The notes under the pieces: model-generated | The model's database searches: none | What the model saw: only the letters and a program-made list of their open reading frames with translations | Told to the model about the DNA's origin: nothing | DNA from: Aphanomyces cochlioides | Lineage: Eukaryota; Oomycota; Saprolegniomycetes; Saprolegniales; Verrucalvaceae | DNA: 64,000 nucleotides | Assembly: GCA_019828595.1 (NCBI GenBank) | Contig: JAHQRK010000026.1 | Span: 186,001-250,000, forward strand | Reading direction: 5' to 3' | Shown: positions 11,808 through 23,035 of the stretch, piece after piece | How the letters are laid out: every line of letters begins with the position of its first letter | Position numbering within the stretch: the stretch's first letter is position 1 | Translations under genes and position numbers: made by a program

Positions 11808-13030
11808 TTATTGATTATCAGAGAAGAGAATGACTCGGCCGTCGCGAATGTCGACAGGACCACAAAAGTCAGGTGTATAAATCTGACCTAAGCAAGCATG
11901 ACACAACTGCAGGAGGTCGGTTTTGCTCATGTGCAACGGGTCGCACCACTTCACGTGTGAAGGGACCCACAGCGGTCGGTGAATCCAGTCGGCAGAGGTT
12001 TCTTGCTGTGCTTCCGCAACGAGGTGTCGCGTGTACTACAAAAGGAAATTACTATCTACACTGTACTAGTTCTATACCTGAACAAGACTACGTTGTGATT
12101 GGACTTCAAGAGACAAAAGCAGCTTCGTTGCGTCACGAGGCTAGTCCAGTCTTTGTTGCACGAAAGAGGCAATGTCTTCAAACTCTTCTCCTGACAGGAA
12201 ATATCGCTCTTGTGGTCGTTCAACGCGTGCAAACGACTTGTTTGGAGCTTGTCCATTAATATGTACTAGCTGTAGAGCGTTATAGCGACATAGTGACAGG
12301 GTATTTACCATAAATGTACCATGAGCAACCAAACTATACTCTTGAAGTGCCTTCAATAGTTTAGTCCTCTTTCGCGATATTAGACGAGCATGCGGGGCCC
12401 TTTCAAAAGAAAGAACATGATCATGGTTGACAACACGCAATATTTGATGTACAGGAATGGGGAAAGGAATACGACCTAACCAAACAGATGAGTCATGCAT
12501 GCTACATTGATGAGAACATACGTACACTTCAAGACATTCGCCAAAGTTGGCTCAATCCCCATTTCTCTGCATTCATTTTCAAGCACAACACATAGAGGAT
12601 GGACTTTTTTGCCTGGCTTTAGCAAGCCTGACAAAGTGCAAGACTCTGGAATCATGTCAGCAGAGAACAATACACAGAACATACCTTTTGAATTCGTAGT
12701 GAGTTTTGTCCAAACTACCCAGTCAACCATAATACTGGAGGATTCACCTTGAAACTCAAGGGCAGCTCTTCGTGTTTTCGGAAAGAGTGTCAGTACTGCT
12801 GGATTAATCTTCTTCGCGCTGCAAAGTTTTGACACAGTTCCAAAGGCCAGCTGAATATTTTGTCGTCGAGGACCATTATCAAATACATAGTACAATGTAC
12901 CGACATGATCATGTACATGTCCACCAACCACACTTTCATCAACCGTGTCTTCGGACATGGCTTGAACAAAACAGGAATCGAGTACTGTAATTGAGAATAT
13001 GGACTGTGTAAATATACTTTTATAATTCAC
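11808..13030 (-). CDS. unknown protein, spliced, possibly broken
   Basis: The first exon runs from ATG 13030 (or MSEDTVDES at 12958) to 12526. A 50-bp intron (12525-12476, GTACGT to TTAG) joins it in phase to RIPFPIPVHQILRVVNHDHV. That frame reaches a TAG at 12139-12141 but is otherwise open to 12078. A 42-bp intron (12077-12036, GTATAG to TGTAG) then leads in phase to a last exon ending ...PVDIRDGRVILFSDNQ at 11808. The TAG is either a nonsense change or is removed by an alternative 43-bp intron with donor GTTTGAAG; that alternative changes the downstream frame. No domain was recognised and there are no membrane segments. Length would be about 350 residues. Confidence 0.45.
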
Positions 13031-13352
13031 AATAATTTGTATAGTATTTAATTTTTATTCAAACAGCACTGATGGCCAGTCAATAATTCATGTTCTTATT
13101 GGATGGGCAGTGGTCCAGTTTGGTGGTGTATAATTGGTCGAAATACCAGGTGTAGACGCAACACATTAAACGAGCAAAACCAGAATTTACAGATTTTGAC
13201 GAATCGTAGTGCTAAATTTCGTAAAACTTACATCTAATTGGACAATATTTTCAAGAAAACGAGGAGAGGATATATTGATCGAATGATAACGCACACGACA
13301 AGAATAAAGACATTGTAATATAATCGTGAACCACTCCTCTGACGAACCTGAG

Positions 13353-13900
13353 TCATGAAAAGCCGACCCACCAAAGCCGACAGTCTTTGAGTGGAAATGG
13401 AAAACATGCGAAGAAAGACGCTTGGCCCTCTCCAGTAACTTGCGCGACGTCTGGGCAGAACCATGGACCTACAAAATCATCACATGGACATATTGGAAAG
13501 GACACGCACCAACTGCGGGTTAACACGATATTGGCCCATACCAACATAGAAGTATAGCTGCCAATCGGCTTCTCCAAACTGCGTCCAAAACTCCACTCCC
13601 GCTGCCCCTCGGTCACGCCAGGCAAGAAGGAACGAAAGTTCTCCTGCACTGGGGCCGACTGAGCTGAGGTCTCGCTGCCCTTTGGCCGCTTAGTCTCGCA
13701 GTTGTCGTTTGCGTCTATGGGACGTTGCATTGACTTTAGCGCACGTTCATTCTCCGTCGAAGGGCGGAACGCATTGATTTCATCTAACACCACCTTGGCC
13801 GTGAAGCCCTTCTGAGCCCGCGCCGCTGCTACCGCATTGATTTCATCTAACACCACCTTGGCCGTGAAGCCCTTCTGAGCCCGCGCCGCTGCTAAGCTTC
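13353..13900 (-). other. open frame of unknown nature
   Basis: A 167-residue frame is open on the minus strand. It starts with two copies of a 21-residue repeat (RAQKGFTAKVVLDEIN core) that reflect the DNA tandem duplication at 13771-13894. No domain is recognised. It lies just downstream of the LINE fragment on the same strand, so it may be retrotransposon 3' sequence rather than a gene. Confidence 0.25.
13771..13894. repeat. 63-bp tandem duplication
   Basis: Two head-to-tail copies of 63 bp are almost identical (both begin GCATTGATTTCATCTAACAC). 63 bp is 21 codons, so the frame is kept. Confidence 0.85.
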
Positions 13901-13940
13901 GAACGCGTCGAGGTCCGACGTCTTGCTAGTTGTGATCTCG

Positions 13941-15043
13941 TCAGCCAGCTCCCGAGTCTGCCGGACCGACACCACCAAGCCGGTCTTGACCGCTCCTGCT
14001 GCGTTGGTAACCTCTTGAAGGCCACTTGCCATCGGCCGCCCGATCCTCCAAGCTGGTCTTGCCGCCGCCCTCCATGCTCGTATTTCGACTCGTCCAATTC
14101 TGCGGTGGACCCGGACCGGAACCTCTGTGGAGGTATGTGACGGTAATGCGCGTCTGTTCAAGCCCTTGGTATACGATTGGCTCGCTGCTAATCTTCAAGG
14201 AGGACCTTTCACGAAGAAGGGACAGTTCACAAGGAGGGTCCATAGAGGTTGAATAATATGCATATAGTCTTGCCATTGCGTTGTCAAAGGAAAGTCATCC
14301 AAGTTGATGAGCTGCTGTCATGAGAAGAGCTGGCCAAAGTCTGCCCAAGCCGCTCTGTGGACGCTCCACACTGGCTGGAGTACGGGAGAGTCGAATAGAC
14401 AGTGTTGCTGTGACAACAATTGGGGTAAGAGCACTCCATGATTCGTGGGTTGGAATGTTGTAGAAAGAAGTAGGTGTAGTTGACCGGCAGCATCCTGTAC
14501 AGGGATGCGCCACCACACGTCCGAGTAGATGGGAGGAAGAAGAGAGAGGAGAGGAGTAGCGACTCGGTGGAAATAGTGTATTCGAGGCAGTGTATCTCGC
14601 AATGGGGATTTCAAGGGATGTGGTTTTGACAGAGCTGGAGCATGGTATGTGATGGCTCGGATGAATGATCGAGGCCACATGTGGAAAGCCTTCAAGGCTC
14701 CTTTGAATTCAAGCTTCGTTGGGAGGTGTTCTTCACGTGATTGTGGCATAGGTGTGTCGCGTGGTATCTCCAGGAAGTCCCACACGTTGTGGGCAATAAG
14801 GGTGAGGAGGGAGTGAAAATATGTGAACGATTGTGGTCGATTCATGCATTCGTAAGTGTCCAAGTAGTCTTGAAGAAATGTCGAGAATTCCTCGACATTG
14901 GGCCAAGTGCGATGCGGGGTAAGGAAATCGTCCAAACGGTGAAGCCCACGGGCTGCTAGATGACTATATTGGGATAGAAGCGCGCGGGTGGAATGTTCGG
15001 AGCGGAGACGTGTGCGGCCAGTCGACATGTATGGCGTGGTCAT
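13941..15043 (-). mobile_element. LINE-type retrotransposon, 3' part of ORF2
   Basis: The minus strand has a 241-residue open stretch (15043-14318) with the C-terminal layout of a non-LTR reverse-transcriptase ORF: DVWWRIPVQDAAG, then QHCLFDSPVLQPVWSVHRAAW. The latter corresponds to the usual zinc-binding C-H-F-C-P region of such proteins, here with the cysteine changed to serine (FDSPV). After a stop, LINLDDF...W...LW continues for about 40 residues. The reverse-transcriptase core and 5' part are absent, as expected for 5' truncation. Assignment is by pattern and is moderate. Confidence 0.5.
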
Positions 15044-17163
15044 TTATACCTCGTAGATGCTCGAAGAGATTGGATGTCATCCAAATGGACTCGCCCTGTT
15101 GGAGGACATTGGATTTGCGTTTATACTCTATTTCAGTGAATTCGCAATAGTGTATGGGACTGTGTACTTAACTGTATCGATGTATCTACATCTGCCTGAG
15201 TTCGAATCCCCTATAAGCAGTTTTTTTCCGATTGGCTCATTTATGTACTGTGTGAGCAAGATTTTTTCCTGTTCGTTGGGGTAGTTTCTCTCGCCAAGAT
15301 CTTTTTAGCTTTGAAACGTCACTATCCATTCAGATTCAAGATGAACCGTCGTCTACGATGCACGTCTTGCTGCAGAGCAAGGAAGCTGGTCCGATGTCGA
15401 AGAGACCTGTGTGCAGATTGCCCTTGTAGTTGCAAAGCCCATCGAACAATTATCCGCGAGAGAATTCAAGTTAATGCACGAGGTGATTACATTGTAAACT
15501 CTTTGCTTGCATTATCTAGCAGCAGCCAAATCTATTCCATGGAAGAAGGCGATCACAACTTTGATTTAGAAAATGACCCTCGATCATGTTATAACAGTGA
15601 TGATTCAGGTTATAGCTTTGACAATGGCCAAGACTTGTCCTTCCAATCATCTCTAAATGATCATGATCTTCAGACTGGTGACCATGGCTCAGATTTAGGC
15701 TTTGTTGATGACTGCGGTGTATTAAGTGGTGGTGTATCGGGTGATTTAGCCGATATTACCAACGAAAATGGCGATACAACTTTTGTTTGTGGAGAAAATG
15801 CAAGTTTGCATCTCTTATCCCAAAGACAGATTGCTCAAAATGTGCACGTGCCGAGTAATCCCTTCAGGATGTCATTTGCACATCGTTATGCCAACTTGAT
15901 TCTAGCTAACGGCTCTCTTCTCATTGTATCCCCTGGAAAATTGTTTTGTTTGCCATCCGCCAACGCTAGAATGAACCAAACCACGTTTGACAACTCTAGT
16001 TCGCACATCTATGTTGTAGACATCAAGTTTGCTGACAGGGTTGTACAGATATATCATTGTTCAGTTTGCCCCACTACTCGGAACAAATTGTCTAGAGAGT
16101 TGATTGAACATCCCGAGATGAGTGTATTTCGGAGCAGCCATGATTACGATGCACAGGTTGAACCAGAGTCTTGTTTTCATGTTGCAGCACTAAAAATACT
16201 TACGATAAACCTGCCGCCTCAACCGAGAGGTCATGATCCAAGCTCAATAAATGATATTCCTCATGGTGACCCTTTCTACGTTGGTTTTCTGAACGGCAAA
16301 AATCGAGTTTATGCATCTGTGATAGCAAAGGATAATCTTTTTGATCGAGCACTCCTCGAACTTCGAGGCGAAAACAACTGGGTCTGCTTGAAATGCATAA
16401 ATACTCCATTGTGTTCCCACAAATTAGCCTGGTTAGATTTGCTACATGACGCAGACCCATCCTATGCAGATAACGTGAACTGGTTGTCTGAAGAACAGAC
16501 AATTATTGAGCAACATTCGTGGAGTCCGCAGAATGTCCTGTTTCCTGTTGATGTTGATGACCAAAATCGTATTCGACAGCGTTGGGGATTTCACCTCTTT
16601 GATCCTGACTGCATGAATAATTTTGTTCCAATTCAATTTGACAATCCCATTTGTGCATGCGGTAGCACATTCAATACGTTGGTATGGACCCAATCGTCGA
16701 ATGCAATTGTTTACGGGATGTATTCGTTTACAGAATTTACAGCCCCTATTTACAGGTGCTCTAACGACTCATGTTCAAAGCATTTAGATTTCGATGGCAT
16801 GTACCATGGATTTTTACGCGTCAGCCCCGATACCTTCTTTGATCTAGATTTAGTCAACTCGATAAGATTCAACTTAATCTTGGCTGCCACACCAATTTCA
16901 GCAATTTATCGTGTGATTGAAGCCCAACACGTCACGCACCATTCTTTTTTTGTAGTCGCTCGACGTTCATTAAAGCTTGCTGGCACATACTACGCATGTA
17001 TGTATCCTCTAAATATTTACCAGGATAATACCAATTGTAGGCTTGATGACGATGTCTCTAGTTGCTTTTCCTGTCCTCACTGTGGTTCTCTCGAAACAGC
17101 TCCAATAATTATTGGAGATGGTAATGCCAAAATGGCTTGCAGACGCGAGTATTCTACTGCAAG

Positions 17164-17204
17164 GTTCGATTCATTGATAAATGTAGTGGCTTAATGATAT
17201 ACAG
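17164..17204 (+). other. 41-bp intron in KDZ gene 1
   Basis: The intron begins GTTCGA and ends TACAG. Removing it joins EYSTAR to KEIPRSSRK in frame (phase 2), which bypasses the stop at 17192-17194. Confidence 0.65.
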
Positions 17205-17679
17205 AAAGGAAATCCCACGTTCATCACGAAAATGTAAAGGGGTACCGGTGCAATACAGACTTTTTATTCGTGACAAGGCTACGCGAAAAGCTCTTTTGCA
17301 TTTTTGTAGTTCTAGGGCAGGTTTGAAAGATTGCCCACCGACTCACATAACCCATGGTGATCACCAACATCTCAAGGAATTGTTACGTTTGCACTGTCCA
17401 TGTCTTGTTAATTTTTGTGAGGCGTTGACACACGAAGAATCGTCTAGAAATGGTTTTTGCACTTCTCAATGGCGAGCATTTTTGTCGGATTTAGCCCGAC
17501 AATCACCTGTTCAGAATGGTGCCATACGAGATCCTAACGTAGCTGGCCTCTTGCTCTTATCCCTAGCAAAAATGGAAACCAGAGTTCATGTTTTACTGGT
17601 TCAAAAGGCCGACGTTCTTTCAAAACTAGAGCTTTTGATGCCGTCCTTGTCATATGCTCTTAGAACATCATTGATGGAT

Positions 17680-17734
17680 GTACAACCCTTTCATCCTTTG
17701 TGGTCACCGTTGGAGAGTGTTCTTTCATACTTAG
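17680..17734 (+). other. 55-bp intron in KDZ gene 1
   Basis: Donor GTACAA and acceptor CTTAG join RTSLMD to FHNFYAILT in phase 0, switching to the frame that holds the catalytic C-terminal region. Confidence 0.6.
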
Positions 17735-18525
17735 TTTCACAATTTTTATGCTATCTTGACTATCTCCCTTCATCTCCCTTCTCATGAACTGAACGATATC
17801 GACGATGATGAATTTACAATTAATTTTGGCGACGACGATATGCACGAGTGGTACCCTGGATCGGCGGTGAAGCGTCCATTAGCCATGTATAACAATGAAC
17901 ACGCTGAAGATAAAGTCTGCAGCAAATATTTTCCTTCATCGCGTTTTAAACTCCCTGGTATATTTCATTTTTGTTGCCCCCATGGAATCTGTTTGGGCTT
18001 CTCTGTCCTACATGACCATGAATCACCTGCCCATCCCTTCTCAATATTATACCAACGGTGGCCAAGGACTAAGGGTCGTCGATATGTTATCATGGATAAT
18101 GCATGCAATCTGCATACGTATTGTATGCGCCGAGAACCTCTCTTCTTTCATAATGTCTGGTTTGTAATTGATCGCCTTCATTACAAAACCACGTGAACTG
18201 CTCTAGCGGAGATAGAATTGACAATTTCCCACATCTCAGGGACATCAGTTCAGCGAGTTGTGAAGTGTTTAACTCAACATTTAAGTCAGTAACCAAACAA
18301 GTAGGCTTTATGGGCGTAAACAACTTTCTTCTCTACACGAAGCATTTCATTAAGGCTGTGAACTCTAGAAGGCTCACTAAGATTGAACAAGAAATGAAGG
18401 TTGACGGGCCCAAAAGGAACACCTGGCAATCTGTCAACGATTTGATTAATGAGCTTCAGCAAGAAATATGTACTCAAAATTGCCAGCCTTGCAGCGGCTC
18501 CATGCCTTGTACATTGTGTAAATAG

Positions 18526-20880
18526 AGATTTCTGTTTGGTCTGTATTTTGATTTGAAAGAATCTTTCAAAATCGTGCAGTATTTTTCCCATTGTGGGGCA
18601 ACTGAGACCATTTCAACCATTTAGTCGAGGCCTCTACATCTACCACAATCCATGGTAGTCGGGTTCAAGTAGATACTAGTGTGCACTTGGGAGATACAAT
18701 GCATCCATTCGAGTTTCAAGGCTGATCTTGGCTTCTGTCGCTTTGAGCAAACTTCGTGCAAGTAGCATGGGCCTCGTCAGTCTTCCCAACATATGTCATT
18801 ACAAGGACGCGACATCGCAGAAGAGCACCTTCAGCACCCTCACTCATCCAAAATCGAGCATTTTGAGCCCTTATTTTGTCCAAAAAATGCTCTCCTTTTT
18901 ACTTGCTTCGACATGTGGATTTTGTTGCACATGCAGTCTGCACCATGTGCTTCCAACTGGGATCACACAACAAACAGATGAATATGAATATATAACCTTT
19001 AGAAACAATATATTGTATAATATTATACCAATTTTCCTATTCATTTTTACAAAGAAATCTAAAAAGTTATACTTTTAGTTAAGGTTTTCATTGTGTAGGC
19101 TCACCAGGCACAGCAAATAAAGAGAGTCAGCGTTTCCAGCTACGAAATCTTGGCGTAGTTAACTTCACGGCAGTGGACGCTACCACTCATACATACATAC
19201 AAAGCATAAGCGGATGCTTTTATCTACCTAAACTAGATTTTTTACATTGGAGGTTCCTCACATCACTTTAACGTGCTCTTGTGACAATGAACTCTTCCTT
19301 GCTATCATTTCTTTACCTTGATAGTAGCGTAAGCCCTTCCATGGCTCGTCTGTGCTCCTCTGAGTAACTCACTGTCACAAAAGTCGCCCTCGCCAAGCCT
19401 GCATTGGCTGACTCCATTGGGTTGTACCAAGTCAGGCTTGTCGCGTTAGAGCGGGTGTCGGGATCGGGACTCCATCGTGTCTCGACTATGATTCACTTAT
19501 CTTGTGTATTCTACTTTGATCTCTAGCCTATAGGTCGCAAGCCAGGTCTCGCTACCACACAGTGTGCTTGAGCTCGTTTCTTGGGTTCAGATTTCGTCGT
19601 TTCTTTCTTCGCTAGTTCGATGTTTCAACTGATAAAAGACGGGCTTCGCTTTTCGAGCTTCGCTTTATTAACCTCTTCTTCAATCTAATTTGCCTTGTTA
19701 ATAGGCTCCAAGTCATGGTGGACCATCTTATAAAGAGCGCTAGGCCCCAAAGTTGTAGGTCGATACACTGTGTTTACCCGGGACTTCATGTTCAACGAAC
19801 AAAACAACCTTTGCAGGGTTTCGCCTTCGTCTGGATTCTCTTCGTTTTGGAGTCCTTTTGTCTGAAATGCGGGTGTCAACTTGTAGAGCTTGATTGTTGT
19901 TGTCTCGTGCTTGTGCGTCTTTTAACGATGGTACATCCATAACCCAGCCATACTGCAGCCGTCCCTTATCTAAATTAATGCCATGTATGTAGTTTGTCGG
20001 CGGGAGTTGAATGATGTCGGTGGTTGGACAATGTCATGCGCATTGGATTTTTGGTGCACCTCGTTCGCCTCATTCCACTGATGACGACTTTCAACTGAAA
20101 CGTCCTGTCCAAGCAGCCGACAGTCCTAAAACGGAGCTCTATTATCGCACCCCTCAGCTGTATATGCGTGTCCCTTATAAAGGACGATAGTTGGAGTGGG
20201 TTGACATTTGTATCCAAGAGCTGAGCACCAAGGTGGATCGTTTAACGCGCGTGGTAGCTCTTTTGTCGGCAGGCCAATGTCGGCTCTCTACGCCCACACG
20301 TGCCAATCCTTTGCCACTTGTGTGCGTAGCGCAGCCGAACACAGCCCATGAAAGAATAACGGGCTCATTCTGATACTCATTCAGATACTCATTCAGCCAC
20401 GGACGATGAGATCGATCACTTGTACCCAATAAAGGTATTTGTCACTTGTACCGTCAGTCACATCGTTGTCTGCTGCATTGACTTCTCTTGGTCGTTGCAA
20501 CGTCACATCGCGACCCAGTCTTCTGGTCGTCTCGTATTATATATCTATTTTTCTCATGTCATTCTAATAGTATAGTCCTTTCAATATTCTTTTTGTTTAA
20601 ATAAATACAATATTTTCAAATGCCATTTCAATTTAATAGTATACTGATTTCCCCCCGACTTTGAAACGGTCAAAATAATACATTTTAGAAGTTTACAAAG
20701 TTTTGTAGGTATAAAGATTGAGAATAAAGTGCAAGCTAGCATTCTACTCTCCAAAACTCTATAACTAATATTATAAAGTTTCAAAAATTATTCGATTTTG
20801 GCTGTTTCAAAGTCGTGGGGAAATCAGTATTCCTTTCAATACTCTTTTTGTGCAAATGAATACAATTTTATAGAGAAGAA
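18526..20880. other. no supported gene
   Basis: Only short open frames occur on either strand, without recognisable domains. The region follows the 3' end of KDZ gene 1 and may include its terminal sequence, but no terminal inverted repeat pair was found by eye. Two near-identical A/T-rich inverted blocks with CGGGGGGAAATCAGT-type ends occur near 20645 and 20818. Confidence 0.4.
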
Positions 20881-20883
20881 TAC

Positions 20884-20942
20884 GGTTTCTTTAGTGTAGT
20901 GGTGCGACTGTCCTCCACGAGACCTGGGTTCGAGTCCCATAA
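20884..20942 (+). other. tRNA-like sequence (A and B boxes)
   Basis: TTAGTGTAGTGGTGCG resembles the tRNA D-arm/A box, and GGGTTCGAGTCCC about 30 bases later is a canonical T-arm/B box. The acceptor and anticodon stems do not pair well, so this is a tRNA pseudogene or tRNA-derived (SINE-like) fragment. Confidence 0.45.
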
Positions 20943-21020
20943 AAGTTTTTCTTGTTCATTTTTTGGTTTCGTAACGGCAGTAGCAGTTTGCAGCAGACTA
21001 GTTGTTCAAATTCGTTTTTC

Positions 21021-22440
21021 ATGAGCTCCGTTCACCGCCACGACTTAGATCGTCTCAGTAAGACGACCTTACTTGCGCTTTTGAAATGGGCCATGGGAAA
21101 GGGCCACGTGGGCCTGAAGAAGAGTGATATCAAAGAGCGCTTGGAGGAGCTCCCAGAGGGCGGACCTTCACTGTCTAGTGAAGAAGCAGTGTCGAATGTA
21201 GAGTCATGGATTAACTCCACCCAAGTTCCTCCTCAAGCTGTGCTGGATTGACGCAATAAATGTCTGGCATTGAGTAATCCGAAGCTTTTGTCGCGAACAC
21301 CACGTAAGTCATAATTTTATTCTCATTTAACGGTGCTATCTCCAAGAAGTTCCATTGTATTGGATGCTCGATCGAGCTGGACACTCGCAGAAGGATGTAT
21401 ATGTCGCCCAAGTTTCGAAGATAGCAGGATGTTCAGATTTGCAGAGGCATGATGGAAGATAAGTCGCATTATGCTAAAACTCAAATAGGATGCGCAATAT
21501 ACATGAATCTATCACGTCACTTGCTCAAGCGTTTTCAAATGAGCCACCTGCAAAAGCTTACTCATTTGTGGTCGTCAGTAATATCATTGAAACGTGGGGT
21601 AAGGAAAGTTGACAATGAAAGTGCTCACGGTGCTTATAGAAAGCTATTGCCCTCTTGATATGACGTCTTCTAACGTTGTATATCAAGCGATGGTCACAAA
21701 ATTGGTTGAATTTTGTGAGTCCAACAACATCCCCGTCACTCTACATGGCGTTTACACGCGTGAGTGCTCTATCAGGATTCTACATAGCTAACAATATCAT
21801 AGATAAGATAACATTCCCCTTAAAGTTCAACTGCAGTCGTCCAGTCCTCCCTCCTGACGCATTATACAGCAGGAAGAAGTATGCTGTCGGTGGAAAGGCT
21901 GCTGAAAAAGCAGTGCGCTCACTATTGTCTAAAGCTCGTGCAATTCCACCAAAGACGTTGTACTCACTAACAGTAAGTCATACCAATATGTAAATGACGG
22001 ACTCGTAGATCACGTTGATCAATGGATCTAAGCCCAATGAGTCTTTTGTGAAAGTGTTCAAACCTAATGAGACGTACAAAATCGAAGGGACTATGCGCTC
22101 GGCAATGTTACAGCAAACTCTATCTGTGGTTGCTGAAGATAGAAATGTGCAGGAAGATATCAACGATTTCACACAGCAAAGTTTAAAGGAAATGCGTAGG
22201 GTAAGTTCTATGTAGGTTGTTCATCTCACATTTCTGTAGCGTATAAGAAACATGGTTGCCGACACGCTTGGATCGAAGCCCTTGTGGACAAAAGACATAC
22301 ACAAGCCACATTCGTTCCCAGACTCTGTTACTTGGGTTGATCCCAAGAACTGGCAGAAGGAAGACTGTGTTCTTGTTTGCCAGTCAGCACTTAATGCTAT
22401 GTACAACGTAAATGCCAACAACACATACCTGGAAAGATAA
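21021..22440 (+). CDS. multi-exon gene with SAP-like N-terminus, unknown function
   Basis: Exon 1 starts MSSVHRHDLDRLSKTTLLAL and resembles a SAP DNA-binding motif (LSKTTLLALLKWAMG...KSDIKERLEEL). Later exons join in phase: 21347-21411 (KFHCIGCSIELDTRRR, one CxxC), 21489-21598 (AFSNEPPAKAYSFVVVSNIIETW), 21640-21759, 21803-21972, 22009-22200 and 22240-22440, ending NTYLER. Introns are 77, 41, 43, 36 and 39 bp with GT...AG ends. The join from exon 1 to exon 2 could not be resolved. It lies upstream of the second KDZ gene on the same strand. DNA binding is inferred from the SAP-like segment. It may be cargo or an accessory gene of that element, or a host gene. Confidence 0.55.
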
Positions 22441-22876
22441 CTATAGCATATACATTCATTGTCTTCGTAAGTGTTGTAGATGTCGCTGTGAACACTTTGT
22501 TGATATAGCTTTATATTAGATAACATGTCTAAAATTACCGCTCCATGAAACGCTTCAAGGGAGAGGTCACTTTCCAAACACGAGCAGACGCTATATAGTA
22601 GCCGTACCAAACTCTCTTGGCCGAGGTAGATTTCATACTGTCCATTAAATGACATTGCCTATTAGTGCATACACCAATCGACAATAGAGAATGACGCAAT
22701 GAGAAACGTGGAATCTGATCGGTTGGATCTTGTGCAGGCAAACGGCGTTGCCACGCAACCATTGCACTCAGCCACAATGTAAGTTCGGTGTTGCATTTGA
22801 ACTGACTAAATATCATGCAAAATCAGCTGCACTACATGTAGAAAGCGTACTTGTCTCTTTGAGTGTACTAGGAATA

Positions 22877-22925
22877 CATGCTCGGAATGCCTGTGCACAT
22901 GCTCGGAATGCCTGTGCACATGCAG
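22877..22925. repeat. 21-bp tandem repeat
   Basis: Two full copies and part of a third of a 21-bp unit (core ATGCTCGGAATGCCTGTGCAC) lie head to tail. They encode ARNACAH twice in one plus frame. Confidence 0.75.
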
Positions 22926-23035
22926 AGCTCACTGTCGCCCAAATGTTGTTTATAGGCGTGCAAGGAATCAATTTAAAAGTCGACTAGCTCTATATCGTGA
23001 AAGTCAGATGAAATTGTCTTTTTCTAGCTAGGACA

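Larger units (their letters stand above)
15341..18525 (+). pseudogene. KDZ-type transposase with cysteine-cluster domains (element 1)
   Basis: From the ATG at 15341 the first exon opens with a cysteine cluster (CTSCCRARKLVRC..CADCPCSC). Acidic linkers, CVLKCI-type and CACGSTF cysteine pairs, YRCSNDSCSKHLDFDGMYHG and CPHCGSLE...IIGDGNAKMACRR follow. A 41-bp intron (17164-17204) and a 55-bp intron (17680-17734) join in frame. The next exon carries CCPHGICLGFSVLHDHESP and IMDNACNLHTYCMRREPLFF...FVIDRLHYK, the characteristic C-terminal region of KDZ (Kyakuja-Dileera-Zisupton) transposases. One base appears missing in the A-run near 18184-18187, because the next frame continues with HVNCSS and SCEVFNSTFKSVTKQVGFM. 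It is nearly complete, so one homopolymer error could explain the break. The nuclear DNA-transposase role is by family knowledge. Confidence 0.75.

Noticed and set aside
14318..15043. Stand-alone host gene of 241 residues
   Set aside because: Its W-rich and C-H-F-C-P-like end matches the tail of LINE ORF2 proteins, and homologous sequence continues past the stop.
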